A DNA stretch of 64,000 nucleotides from Bolinopsis microptera (GCF_026151205.1 NC_087081.1:13226340-13290339); one strand, 5' to 3'. Counted from the stretch's first letter, positions 35,288-48,050 are shown. Numbers and translations: made by a program. The notes: generated from the sequence alone by a model not told the origin.

Positions 35288-38200
35288 TCATTCTGCTATG
35301 TCTAGTGTATGATTTCCTGACGAGTTAGTGGCGAGGTCATCTGCACTGTTAGTGTTACTGGCAGTGTTCATAGTGTTGTTTGGAGGTTGTAGTTCATGAC
35401 TTCTGGGTGTGTTACAGTTACCACCACTCGGGGCCTGTTTACACCCTAATAGCGTTATTGATGGTTCAATCAGCGAACACCTGAAGAATGGAACTGTTAT
35501 ATAACTCTGATAAAACAGGGTAATCACTAAAATTACTAATTCTGATTTTCAATGTATTACTTAAAATGAAATGAACTCGTTTTCTTACCACATTTTAGAC
35601 TTAAAGCTGATAATTAATTTTATGTAGGCCCTCCTGAAGAACGGGTTGACGATGCCGTAAAGTACCGGATTCACGGCACTGTTACTCAGCAACAACCAGT
35701 GAAATGCTATGAAGAACTCTGAGATTTTGATACTGTGAAAGTAAAATAAAAGTTTTAAAAATAGGTATACTACCATGAATTAGGTGGTCGTCAAAAATGG
35801 TTGGATTAACAGACAAGTTCAAAATGTAAAATATGCTGCTCCCACGTTGGAAAAAATCTTTTAGATAAGACGAGGAATGTAACTTGAAATTGTTACTATT
35901 ATTTACCACTATTTTACCACTATTTACCACTATCATTACCTGGTCCAACCTGGATCAGAGAACCGTCTATGAAGTGGATAAACCCGACAAATGTAACGGG
36001 GAGAAAACACGACATCATAACACCTGCAAACATTTTAGATACAGAAAATATAAATGAGAGCTTCTTGATCGTTAAATAGTAGTAAAAGATCAAATAGATA
36101 AATAATCTATGGGTAACCCCGACCAAAGCGTAACTGAAACTCAATAGAAATTAGAAATTAGAAATTAGATATGATCACTGTCTTACAAAGCCTAAATTTC
36201 ACAATTGCTCAAATAAATTGAGTCACTTGCTTAGTCACTTGCTTAGTCACTTGCTTACCTATCAGCTGCACTTACCAATAATAACTTAAACAGTGACAGT
36301 ATTACTTACCAATAAAAAGCTCAATCAGTGACAGTATTATTTACCATTAATAACTTATAACTTACCAATAATAACTAAAACAGTGACAGTATTACTTACC
36401 AATAATAACTAAAACAGTGACAGTATTACTTACCAATAATACCTAAAACAGTGACAGTATTACTTACCAATAATAACTAAAACAGTGACAGTATTACTTA
36501 CCAATAATAACTTAAACAGTGACAGTATTACTTACCAATAATAACTAAAACAGTGACAGTATTGCTCTTATTATGTCGCTTCCTTATCAACATAGAATCA
36601 GAAGCAGGTCCGGAACCACCAACATGACCAGGTACAAGGCTAGACACTGATCTCTTGAGGACAACAGACACAGCACTCCCGTTCCGCTTCACTATTCTGG
36701 AGCTCAGAGACGCTGATCTGGGCAGCTGTAGATCCGTCCGGAACCTGTCCACGTCACTTTTACACCGTAAAGTTTCGGTTGAAGCGACTCTTTTTATTTC
36801 TACCAAGTTGATTGAATTAGCCATGAAGCTTCTACATTGACTGGACGATTCGAGTGCTTTTACTAAGGCCTGAAATGGGAGTCCTGAGGTTAGTATTAAG
36901 TATTATAATGAGATACTCAGCAAGTACATCATTGGAAAGAGCACTAGTAAACCTTATAATTATCACTATGATAAGTATCATCATAAAATCCAAACCCCTG
37001 ATCTCAGTATATCCCCAGCAAACCCCTGATCTCAGTATATCCCCAGCAAACCCCTGATCTCAGTATATCCCCAGCAAACCCCTGATCTCAGTATATCCCC
37101 AGCAAACCCCTGATCTCAGTTTATCCCCAGCAAACCCCTGATCTCAGTATATCCCCAGCAAACCCCTGATCTCAGTATATCCCCAGCAAACCCCTGATCT
37201 CAGTATATCCCCAGCAAACCCCTGATCTCAGTATATCCCCAGCAAACCCCTGATCTCAGTTTATCCCCAGCAAACCCCTGATCTCAGTATATCCCCAGCA
37301 AACCCCTGATCTCAGTTTATCCCCAGCAAACCCCTGATCTCAGTATATCCCCAGCAAACCCCTGATCTCAGTATATCCCCAGCAAACCCCTGATCTCAGT
37401 ATATCCCCAGCAAACCCCTGATCTCAGTATATCCCCAGCAAACCCCTGATCTCAGTTTATCCCCAGCAAACCCCTGATCTCAGTATATCCCCAGCAAACC
37501 CCTGATCTCAGTATATCCCCAGCAAACCCCTGATCTCAGTTTATCCCCAGCAAACCCCTGATCTCAGTATATCCCCAGCAAACCCCTGATCTCAGTATAT
37601 CCCCAGCAAACCCCTGATCTCAGTATATCCCCAGCAAACCCCTGATCTCAGTATATCCCCAGCAAACCCCTGATCTCAGTATATCCCCAGCAAACCCCTG
37701 ATCTCAGTATATCCCCAGCAAACCCCTGATCTCAGTTTATCCCCAGCAAACCCCTGATCTCAGTTTATCCCCAGCAAACCCCTGATCTCAGTATATCCCC
37801 AGCAAACCCCTGATCTCAGTATATCCCCAGCAAACCCCTGATCTCAGTATATCCCCAGCAAACCCCTGATCTCAGTTTATCCCCAGCAAACCCCTGATCT
37901 CAGTATATCCCCAGCAAACCCCTGATCTCAGTATATCCCCAGCAAACCCCTGATCTCAGTTTAGCCCCAGCAAACCCCTGATCTCAGTATATCCCCAGCA
38001 AACCCCTGATCTCAGTTTATCCCCAGCAAACCCCTGATCTCAGTATATCCCCAGCAAACCCCTGATCTCAGTATATCCCCAGCAAACCCCTGATCTCAGT
38101 ATATCCCCAGCAAACCCCTGATCTCAGTATATCCCCAGCAAACCCCTGATCTCAGTATATCCCCAGCAAACCCCTGATCTCAGTTTATCCCCAGCAAACC

Positions 38201-41200
38201 CCTGATCTCAGTTTATCCCCAGCAAACCCCTGATCTCAGTATATCCCCAGCAAACCCCTGATCTCAGTATATCCCCAGCAAACCCCTGATCTCAGTATAT
38301 CCCCAGCAAACCCCTGATCTCAGTTTATCCCCAGCAAACCCCTGATCTCAGTATATCCCCAGCAAACCCCTGATCTCAGTATATCCCCAGCAAACCCCTG
38401 ATCTCAGTATATTTCCCAGCAAACCCCTGATCTCAGTATATCCCCAGCAAACCCCTGATCTCAGTATATCCCCAGCAAACCCCTGATCTCAGTATATCCC
38501 CAGCAAACCCCTGATCTCAGTATATCCCCAGCAAACCCCTGATCTCAGTTTATCCCCAGCAAGCCCCTGATCTCAGTTTATCCCCAGCAAACCCCTGATC
38601 TCAGTATATCCCCAGCAAACCCCTGATCTCAGTATATCCCCAGCAAACCCCTGATCTCAGTATATCCCCAGCAAACCCCTGATCTCAGTTTATCCCCAGC
38701 AAACCCCTGATCTCAGTATATCCCCAGCAAACCCCTGATCTCAGTATATCCCCAGCAAACCCCTGATCTCAGTATATTTCCCAGCAAACCCCTGATCTCA
38801 GTATATCCCCAGCAAACCCCTGATCTCAGTATATCCCCAGCAAACCCCTGATCTCAGTATATCCCCAGCAAACCCCTGATCTCAGTATATCCCCAGCAAA
38901 CCCCTGATCTCAGTTTATCCCCAGCAAGCCCCTGATCTCAGTTTATCCCCAGCAAACCCCTGATCTCAGTATATCCCCAGCAAACCCCTGATCTCAGTAT
39001 ATCCCCAGCAAACCCCTGATCTCAGTTTATCCCCAGCAAACCCCTGATCTCAGTATATCCCCAGCAAACCCCTGATCTCAGTATATCCCCAGCAAACCCC
39101 TGATCTCAGTTTATCCCCAGCAAGCCCCTGATCTCAGTTTATCCCCAGCAAACCCCTGATCTCAGTATATCCCCAGCAAACCCCTGATCTCAGTATATCC
39201 CCAGCAAACCCCTGATCTCAGTATATCCCCAGCAATATGAAAGATAATATCCTTCTGTTCTCCACACTCACGTTATCACTTTTTGAAATAGATTTGGCTA
39301 TGGTGAAGATCTTTACGTAGCAGATCGTTATCATGAGCAATGGTAACGGAACAAATATCACAGAGTACGTAAGACAGTAAACCTGATGAAAAATACTTTA
39401 TTTAATTAAAAATACCTTGTTTATTTAAGAATGTTTTGTTTAATTAAGAATATTTTGTTTAATTAAGAATACTTTGTTAACTTTATCGACAGGAGGGATT
39501 GAGACATTGAGATTAATGTCGGAGGATTTCTAGAAACCTGGATACTCTTTAATTTAAGATTCCTAGTAACAAAAATTAATTTATTATGAACTTTTACAGT
39601 TTTACTATTCAGATTTATAAAATTGACCGTGACACACTGAAACTAAATGTTATTATCAATTTAAGGGGTCCTAAAAAACTGAAATAAAATCGACCTATCT
39701 TGTTATTTCTTACCTGCCCATACAGTTCCGAAGGACATACCAATCCACAGCTATAAGACAACTTAGAGTAGCCGAACTTAAGTCCCTGGTAGTTGAAGAG
39801 AGGAGGGGAGTTACACAGTCCTGCTGTAACCCAGATACAAACTGGAGGGTATTTATTTGTTTATTTAATTATTATTTTATAGTTTTTATTAGTTTATTTA
39901 TATTTTTTTATTTGATTGATGGAATAATTAATATGATAAAATGACGACCAATTCAAAGATATTCACACGTAACAAAACATGATATCAGTCTCAGGAAGTT
40001 AACATAGTTCTTACTTCTTATCTCTGACATTTATTTACTGTTCAATTCATCATGATAAGGATAACAATATCAAAAAAACATTGTTTGTTATTTGTAAAGA
40101 GGTTCAGTATTTTTAAAAATCAGTTCGACAATCTTTGGCGATTTCTTCTATTTGAATATTCAAAGAATCAAATTGAAGTTGTCACATTGTCATATTAGAT
40201 CATCTTCATAATTTCATAACTTTGGTGATTTGTACTTTATTTCCTTATGCAAAGAAACATAATCGTCTCACAGAAATAAAATTGAAGATGTCACACTGTC
40301 ATATTTGATAATTTTCAGGAATTAAACAGGAATTAAACTAAACCAGGTAACGTGCAATAAAATGACAAAATAGTCGTTTGAGACAGGAATGTTTAGCATC
40401 TTTAAACCACTTACCACATCATGACGGCATAACTCAAGGTATTTAAGGGGTTGCAACGGAATCAACTAGTTGTCAAAGAAAAAACTTTTCTTAAAATAAA
40501 GAATCAGTAAACTGGGAACTGACCTATAAGTTTGGTGACTCGAGTCCAGGTGATGTTGCGATTGTAATGTAGTGGATACTGGATCATGTAAAACTTGTCC
40601 AGTGAGGAACAGGCTACTGTCCACACACTTATCAACAACATTGTGTTGTCCACAAACGCTGGAGTATAAAATTAGTAATATTTGATAATAATAATTACCT
40701 TACTCGGGATTATTACGACGGGTTTATTAACGACCGGTTAAAATATGGTTCGGGAAAAATATGGCGAAATTGCTCAAAACCCACCACATTTTCCCGGTCG
40801 CCATTTTACCGGTGTCCAACCTTTCAATTTTAGATTCAAAAATTTTGTCTCAGATGTAAATTTCCTTATTATAGATAAGCAAGTTTAGAAATTTTCGCAT
40901 TGCTAAAACTTGTGAAACAAGTCGAATTATCAATAATTGTTGAAAGTAGACAGAAATAATGACTCGTGGTTAATCAAACTAGATGGAAAATAATTTTAAA
41001 CATTTGAAGCGTAACAACCAGATCGATATTAAGATAAAGGGAGAGCTGTTTAGTCTTCCAATAAGTTGTAATCATCTTCGTTATCTTCATCTGGATCATC
41101 CCTTTCATCAGTTTTAATTAATTCAAGTTTTAATTTAACTGTTACTTTTACTTTTAACGGCCAGGTAGCGCAGTTGGTTAGCCAGCTTTGCAATCGTGAG

Positions 41201-42560
41201 ATTGCGGGTTCAAATCCCACTGCCTGCCTGGTCGTGGGGTGAGTGTCGTTGACATTCAGCTAAGGATCGTGAGTGGTCTATGCAGCCCCCCGGTCTACTC
41301 AGCCGAATACTCGAGAAATCGGGTGTGAGGGTTAAATGAGGAGCTGCACATTGCAGCAAAGTCTCGGGCGAAGAAAGTATGGTACACACTACCTTAACCG
41401 TCACTGGCTAAAAACAAATCCTTCGGCTTCCTGTAATTGGCTGGTTGCACTTGTGTAACAATATGGCTGTTGGAATACTCCGAAGTAAAATAAGTGTCTA
41501 GATAAAAAAAACTTTGAGTCCTATTTCATTATGTAGAGATAGTCAATACCTAAGAAATTAAAAATTGGCCTATTTAAATCAAATTTGACAATAAGGATAT
41601 ATGACCAGAATTGGGCAAAAAGGTGAATTTTTTGCAATTTTAGCCAAATGAAGTCGAAAAACCTACAAAAAGTGTCCCAATAGTCTTCTTTAGTGAATAT
41701 AAGACAACGATTAAAATATGAGCACCCATACCCCTTGGGAACCCTAAAAGCTGAGTAGGCGGGTTTATTAACGACCGGTGAAAATGTGGTTCGGGAAAAA
41801 TATGGCGAAATTACCCTAAACCCACCACTTTATCCCGGTCATAATAATCCCGAGTAAGGTACCATAATATTTATTAGAAACAATTTTACGTTATTGTATA
41901 TATAACTGGATCTGATGAACTTTAACCTGAAAATTTGCAAACTTGTAACAAATTTTCAAGAATCAACATTCCTTACCCGAGAAGTTGCAGAGAGCGTTAC
42001 CAAGCGGCCACTTGTTTGCAGCCACAGAAATGACTGTTATAGGCATGTTCCACAAGCCAACAACAAAGTCAGACACGCTCAGGTTGACAAGGAATGCGTT
42101 GCTTATACCCAATGCCTGTGGGGAAAATTGTCAAATATTTTGGTTCTTGGATCGGAGACGATGTTTCGATTTTGATAAAATTGTACGTGTAAAGAAGTTG
42201 GCAGACAGAGTTGTGACATCGTAAAGTGGAAGTGTCAAATCTAAAATAGAACATCACGACAGTTGATTATGTACGATTATAAAACTCAAAGATGTCAATA
42301 ATCAAAGGTTGATGATCAAATGTCTAATCAAAATTCTACGTATTTGAACATCATGTCTGACAGGTGCTACAGTGATTGACCAATCAGCTTCAACCAATAC
42401 ATAAATCACCTGTACAAATTATACAACCTACCCGCTTATCACAAAGAAGAGCGAACCAAAACAGCACATTCCCAAGGACAGCGACCACGGCAAACACTGA
42501 CATGCTCAAGCCCAGGGCTATCCTCTCTGCTTCCCCCGCCATTCCAGCCGGGTTAGTCAT
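35288..42560 (-). CDS. Rhodopsin-family GPCR 1, complete nine-exon gene
   Basis: Exons in transcript order: 42432-42560, 41977-42115, 40524-40658, 39714-39841, 39272-39382, 36536-36869, 35940-36023, 35589-35718, 35288-35480. Phases agree throughout, giving 460 residues. TM1 has GN; TM2 NLSVSD; the conserved ECL1/TM3 Cys is in ALCNFS. TM3 ends DKFYMIQYPLHY, so the usual D-R-Y is D-K-F. ECL2 has the partner cysteines SYSCGLVC. TM5 is IFVPLPLLMITICY; ICL3 is about 110 residues and Ser-rich; TM6 has CFLP; TM7 LLLSNSAVNPVLYG. The C-tail is Asn/Ser/Thr-rich. Features fit an amine- or opsin-like class A orphan; the ligand cannot be deduced. Introns contain a 28-bp array, a TIR element and donor-derived repeats. 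Confidence 0.94.
36270..36563 (-). repeat. 34-bp repeat made of the exon-6 end and its splice donor
   Basis: About eight units. On the minus strand each reads aatactgtcactgttttag, then ttattattg|gtaagt: the last 28 nt of GPCR 1 exon 6 (coding TVTVLVIIG of TM6) plus its donor. Most downstream units keep a consensus-like ggtaagt, so several equivalent donors lie in series within intron 6. Confidence 0.9.
36992..39234. repeat. 28-bp minisatellite, about 80 copies, in GPCR 1 intron 5
   Basis: Unit aacccctgatctcagtatat + ccccagca. Units differ mostly in AGTATAT or AGTTTAT, with rarer types (attTcccagc, agcaaGcccc, tttaGcccc). The rare 29-bp attTcccagc unit occurs near 38412 and again 365 bp later, and agcaaGcccc near 38571 recurs 364 bp later. 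This indicates a 13-unit block duplication. The array ends about 37 bp from the donor side of exon 5. Confidence 0.97.
39400..39475. repeat. Short 24-bp AT-rich repeat in GPCR 1 intron 4
   Basis: Three to four diverged units of tttaattaagaatattttgt. Intronic; the rest of the intron is unremarkable AT-rich sequence. Confidence 0.6.
40696..41861. mobile_element. TIR element in GPCR 1 intron 2, related to the CTTACTCGGG MITEs
   Basis: TA-CCTTACTCGGGATTATTA at the left and its complement ending in TA at the right. Next to each end is a copy of gggtttattaacgaccgg ... gggaaaaatatggcgaaatt, both in the same orientation. The ends resemble those of 540-777 and 7405-7646, but the body is longer and includes a tRNA-like unit near its middle. 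It is either a longer family member or two MITEs with captured DNA between. Confidence 0.7.
41159..41460 (+). mobile_element. tRNA-derived SINE-like unit
   Basis: A pol III A box TAGCGCAGTTGG (41166-41177) and a B box GGTTCAAATCC (41207-41217) with tRNA spacing. Flanking ggccagg and cctggtc can pair like an acceptor stem, but the anticodon arm has the wrong loop length and there are extra bases before the 3' arm, so it is not a functional tRNA. A GC-richer tail (about 41232-41400) follows, as expected for a SINE body. The 3' end is uncertain. Confidence 0.6.
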
Positions 42561-43080
42561 TCTGAGATAGTGTCATCATAAGCTAGCTGCTAACATACAT
42601 CATGTATTTTATATACATTATGTATAGTGTAAACACATATGGTAACAAAATATTACATTACAATAATATATACCGAGGGCCACACGGTTTAATGAATAAA
42701 GAAAAAAGTTAAAACTCAGTTGAAAGTTTCTCCGTCAGCAAATTGAGTTCAAAAATCAAAATGCAGATAGTGATTAGATATCAGTAAATTTGAACTAAAT
42801 TGAGGCTATGTTAAAGGATACTGGGCCGAGTGACTTAGGTTTAGCGACACCCATTGGGTATGGTCATAGTCTCAAGGAGAAAGATACCCAGAATTGCCCT
42901 TGATATATCAGTTTTGGTGGAACGAAGCACTGAAATTGAATCTTGTATCCTACGATCTGAAAGTACACGTCCTCACAAACAGTTCAAATCAATGCCTTAA
43001 ACTCTTAAAGCGTCGGTTATAGTTCTTTAAAGCTTTAAAAGTTTAAAAACACCGAAACTATGCTTAGCCTAGACAAATCG
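42561..43080. other. Upstream flank of GPCR 1, nothing recognised
   Basis: AT-rich; presumably contains the promoter of the minus-strand receptor gene, but no specific element is evident. Confidence 0.4.
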
Positions 43081-43081
43081 T

Positions 43082-44146
43082 TTTAAAATAGATTATTTAA
43101 AATAGATTATTTAAAATAGATTATTTAAAATAGATTATTTAAAATAGATTATTTAAAATAGATTATTTAAAATAGATTATTTAAAATAGATTATTTAAAA
43201 TAGATTATTTAAAATAGATTATTTAAAATAGATTATTTGAAATAGATTATTTGAAATAGATTATTTGAAATAGATTATTTGAAATAGATTATTTGAAATA
43301 GATTATTTGAAATAGATTATTTGAAATAGATTATTTGAAATAGATTATTTGAAATAGATTATTTGAAATAGATTATTTGAAATAGATTATTTGAAATAGA
43401 TTATTTAAAATAGATTATTTAAAATAGATTATTTAAAATAGATTATTTAAAATAGATTATTTAAAATAGATTATTTAAAATAGATTATTTAAAATAGATT
43501 ATTTAAAATAGATTATTTAAAATAGATTATTTAAAATAGATTATTTAAAATAGATTATTTAAAATAGATTATTTAAAATAGATTATTTAAAATAGATTAT
43601 TTAAAATAGATTATTTAAAATAGATTATTTAAAATAGATTATTTAAAATAGATTATTTAAAATGTATTATTTAAAATAGATTATTTAAAATAGATTATTT
43701 AAAATAGATTATTTAAAATAGATTATTTAAAATAGATTATTTAAAATAGATTATTTAAAATAGATTATTTAAAATAGATTATTTAAAATAGATTATTTAA
43801 AATAGATTATTTAAAATAGATTATTTAAAATAGATTATTTAAAATAGATTATTTAAAATAGATTATTTAAAATAGATTATTTAAAATAGATTATTTAAAA
43901 TAGATTATTTAAAATAGATTATTTAAAATAGATTATTTAAAATAGATTATTTAAAATAGATTATTTAAAATAGATTATTTAAAATAGATTATTTAAAATA
44001 GATTATTTAAAATAGATTATTTAAAATAGATTATTTAAAATAGATTATTTAAAATAGATTATTTAAAATAGATCATTTAAAATAGATTATTTAAAATAGA
44101 TTATTTAAAATAGATTATTTAAAATAGATTATTTAAAATAGATTAT
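43082..44146. repeat. 14-bp AT-rich minisatellite, about 76 copies
   Basis: Unit aaaatagattattt. A contiguous block of about twelve units near 43237-43395 has ttGaaat in place of ttAaaat, flanked on both sides by the common type. Two isolated variants (aatGtatt near 43664, gatCatt near 44073) are seen. Confidence 0.97.
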
Positions 44147-46278
44147 GGTCGCACTTTCTTACAGAGTGATAGAACAAACAACGATTCATCCTTCTGCAGA
44201 CTATAGACTAGTTTGTTGCATAGTTACATGAAGCCAAGCTGATGTAGGTACCTTGTATTTTCATACATAAGACTATAAGATATAGTCTTATATGTATGTC
44301 ATTGTCAAGAAAGCAATAATACACGGATGAATTGTGTTCAAAGTTCAAACTTAAACAAAACAACAAAGAATAAAGATTAAAGATGCTATTGCTAAATTAT
44401 ACTGAGATTAAGAAAAGGGTCCAAATGCTTTTTGATTAATTCAGTTGTTGCAGAACTTCATTGTCTAGAAACTGTTTTATTTCAAAGGGTTGATCATCGC
44501 ATCAAAATTCGATAATTCAGATCATCCATATGCAAAGTCAGAACATGGTCTGTCTACGAAATCGCTAATGGATCGCAGTATGGTTAAGTGGAACGAGATC
44601 TCAGCAAACTAAACGGAATTTAGAATCAATCACACGGTAAACTCGACACATATTTGCCCATCATTCGGAGGATGAGATCAAAGATCTCCCATTATCGAAC
44701 TTGGGAAATGCTGGAAATGAATATCGAAATAAGTAATAACGTTACCCTCTTAAACCTGAACCGCTGCGAAATTGGAAGCTTTTCTTCAGAAAAGTAATTT
44801 CATAGAGATCAATCCGGGGCTTTGATCATGCATCCACAAAACTGGGATCAAGAAGATGGTGTCCAACGTGACCTAAATTTCAGGATACCCAATCATAACT
44901 TGCGTACAAGTCACGCAGCAGTGTGTCAGTTCAAAAAAATAAGGTTTCCCGCCATGCCAGAAACACCCACTAATGTGATCGAAGTTTACTTTACTAGATG
45001 AGAAGTACTGAAATCTACAATAATGGTGATGCCTGGTGTGTGCGCCTTACTAAAGTATACTGTGTACTTCTCCGGTTATAATATTATGTAACCCTTGGAT
45101 AATATGAGATCTTTTAGTTGGACGCGTGGAGTTCATAATACGGTGATTATAATAACCTTCGAAATCCTATGATTAAGTCCTAATCCTCGCTTCACGTCCC
45201 CTACTCATCTCCTTCAACGTCCCATCACCTTATGTACTACATACATAATATGTAGTTTAACATATCTCCTTGGACTTGCTTTTATGCACACATCCAGAAT
45301 TTCTATTAGCATTTAAATTATTATATTTGATTTTATTTCCACTTCGTGATATTGTAACGCGGTTAAATTTTAAGATTTTATTTTCATACTTTTATTCGGC
45401 TTTTGTTTTATATATGAACTTATTTATGAATTGATGTATAGCCAAAACGAGTCCGTTAGTGTTCTCCTTGGTAATTTCAAGTTTAATTCCAGTTTAATTT
45501 ATAATACTTCGAGTACCTTGACGACGGACGATGTTCTAAATTATCTTACGAGAAATACTAAAAATTGCTTACTACCGTAAAGTAACCAAGTGATGACCAT
45601 ATAAAGATATAAAGAGTGTTACGGCTAGACATAGCTTACTGCCATATTGTACTCTTTTTCTCGTTTTTAAAGGGGGTATGTGATTATTACAGGTCCACGA
45701 TAAGACGTATTGTCTAGCACTTCGCTTCTCCCTAGGTTTGGCGCGCGGAGATGGTGCTTTCAGACTGAAAATCAAAAGACTATCAAAGGAAAACAGTGGT
45801 AAATGAGTAACCATGTGTAAGTGAGACATAAGTATGAAGTTAACCACGGTTCAAACATGAACTGTGTTTGTTGTCCAGCTTCATCTTGGCACTTCTTGGT
45901 ATATTGGTTGCTCAATCCTGTTACTAGAGTATATTCACTTTGTGATTGATTTATATTCGATGTAAATTATAATCATAAGATTGCAGAACAGTGTAAATCG
46001 CAATGTCTGTCCTGTTTTGCCTGTTCGTCAGCTTGTTCATTACCCCATAGTCATAATACTGACTGGGCACCAATTCATCTGACCTCTATAAGTTGTTCAT
46101 CTATTCTAGGTTATTGAGAGGGTTGTGGTAGTCTGAGTCTCTAATGGCCCTGAAAGTCTCCGACTCCGCGGTGGTCATGGAACTGTTTTGTCATTAGTGA
46201 TAGTGATACTATTGATGGTGATAACGTATCTGTAGTCGGCATGGTTCTTAATCTGTCTAAACAGCATACTTTTGTGGC
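44147..46278. other. About 2.1 kb with no recognised gene
   Basis: Unique-looking AT-rich sequence. The small frame at 45572-45847 on the minus strand has no family features. No repeats of note. Confidence 0.5.
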
Positions 46279-46662
46279 AAGTTGGTCGTTTAGCTCCGGA
46301 CAGTCTATACACACTCCCTGCACGGTCTATACACGGTCTATGCACGGTCCCTGCACGGTCCCTGTACAAGTGTACAGTAACATATGAACACCGGCTACTA
46401 ACCGGCTACTGTGCAGGGACCGTGCAGGGACCGTGTATAGACTGTGCAGGGAGTACATGCATAGACCGTGCAGGGAGTGTGCAGGGACTGACCGTGCAGG
46501 GACCGTGCATCAAGTGTTCATTGTGCAGGGACCGTGCAGGGACCGTGCAGGGACCGTGCAGGGACCTTGCAGGGACCATGCATGGAGTGTTCTTTTGTTG
46601 TTGCATGGAATTGGACCGTGCAGGGACCGTGCATAGACTGTCCGGAGCTAAACGACCAACTT
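46279..46662. mobile_element. Fold-back element with 30-bp perfect inverted ends
   Basis: 46279-46308 (aagttggtcgtttagctccg ...) and 46633-46662 are exact inverted copies. Inside, the 11-12-mer ggaccgtgcag is repeated many times in plus orientation on the right half and as ctgcacggtcc on the left half, so the whole unit can fold into a long hairpin. There is no protein. This is typical of Foldback-type or MITE-type elements. Confidence 0.75.
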
Positions 46663-46808
46663 CCCTGCTTTTGTTTCATTAGGGGTGTAACAAATCACTG
46701 TTTTTCAAAAGTTGTGTTCTAAGAGCCGTGGTAACACTACTTTATAATTAACAGACCTCTATCAAATATTTGATCTCTGTGCTTAGTATATCATTATATT
46801 ATATTTTA

Positions 46809-48050
46809 CTAGAAAACCCGTGGTCACAGGGAGGAACCTAATAGTATTTTTTGGAATTCAGTTTTGATCGTGTCAGAAAGTATTCATCCCCACCGAAGAT
46901 ACAGCCAAATAAAATGTTGCTCGTACTATTACTAAACACAGCGTAATATCAACAAAACCGATTAAAATGACGTTAAAACAATCATTGCACGCGCGTGTAA
47001 CAATCCTCGTTACCATGGTACTACCTATTTCTTATCTATTTGCACGTGGGCGGTCGTACAGTGTACAAAAAGAATTCTCTGAATTATAAGTAAGACTTGA
47101 AAACCCTTGGTCACAGGGAGGAAGCTAATAGTATTTTTGTTAGTAAGTTTAAATCGCGTCAAAAAATATCCTACACAACCGAAGATACAGCCAATTAAAA
47201 AGATGCTCGTACTAAACACAGCGTAATATCAACAAAACCGATCAAAATGACGTTAAAACAATCATTGCACGTGCACGTGCGTGTAATAACCCTCGCTACC
47301 ATGGTTACTACGCAAGTTCATATTTTTCGTCTGATTTGCACGTGGGCGGTCGTACAGTGTACAGTATACGTACAGAACTACAGAAAGAATTCTCTGAATT
47401 ATAAGTAAGACTAGAAAACCCGTGGTCACAGGAAGGAGGCTAATAGTATTTTTGTTAGCAAGTTTAAATCGCGTCAAAAAATATACTACACGACTGAAGA
47501 TACAGCCAATTAAAATGTTGCTCGTACTAAACACAGCGTAATATCAACAAAACCGATCAAAATGACGTTAAAACAATCATTACACGTGCACGTGCGTGTA
47601 ATAACCCTCGCTACCATGGTTACTACGCAAGTTCATATTTTTTCGTCTGATTTGCACGTGGGCGGTCGTACAGTGTACAGTGTACAGAAAGAATTCTCTG
47701 AATTATAACTTTATAAGTAAGACTAGAAAGCCCGTGGTCACAGGGAGGAACCTAATACTCTAATAGTATTCTTTGGAAGTCAGTTTTAAGCGTGTCAAAA
47801 AGTATTCATCCCCACCGAAGATACAGCCAAATAAAATGTTGCTCGTACTAAAGTACTAAACACAGCGTAATATCAACTAAACCGATAAAAATGACGTTAA
47901 AACAATCATTACACGTGCACGTGCGTGTAACAATCCTCGTTACTATGGTTGCTATGCAATTTCCTATTTCTCTTCTGATTTGCACGTGGGCGGTCGTACA
48001 GACAGACAGACAACAGAAAGAATTTAGAATTCTCTGAATTATGATATAGA
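46809..48050 (-). mobile_element. Four-unit head-to-tail array of Helitron-like elements
   Basis: Minus-strand units 48050-47723, 47722-47411, 47410-47096 and 47095-46809 (287-328 bp). Each begins TCTTACTTATAATTCAGAGA (first: TCTATATCATAATTCAGAGA) and ends CACGGGTTTTCTAG (CTTG in one degraded end in plus-strand view), joined directly end to start. The outer junctions are A before TC and T after CTAG, the Helitron target. Units share tgcacgtgggcggtcgtaca and accgatnaaaatgacgttaa. No protein is encoded; small frames are incidental. Confidence 0.7.

Noticed and set aside
36992-39234. CRISPR-like array of 28-bp repeats
   Set aside because: Units are contiguous with no spacers, the context is a eukaryotic intron, and no cas genes are present.
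41159-41233. Functional tRNA gene
   Set aside because: Anticodon loop of wrong length, extra bases before the 3' acceptor strand, and a SINE-like body follows; called tRNA-derived SINE instead.
45572-45847. 91-codon minus-strand frame
   Set aside because: No recognisable domain, no splice context and composition like surrounding non-coding DNA.
46272-46722. Cys/Arg/Gly-rich frames over the fold-back element
   Set aside because: Open only because of the iterated 11-12-mers; no start, splice or domain support.
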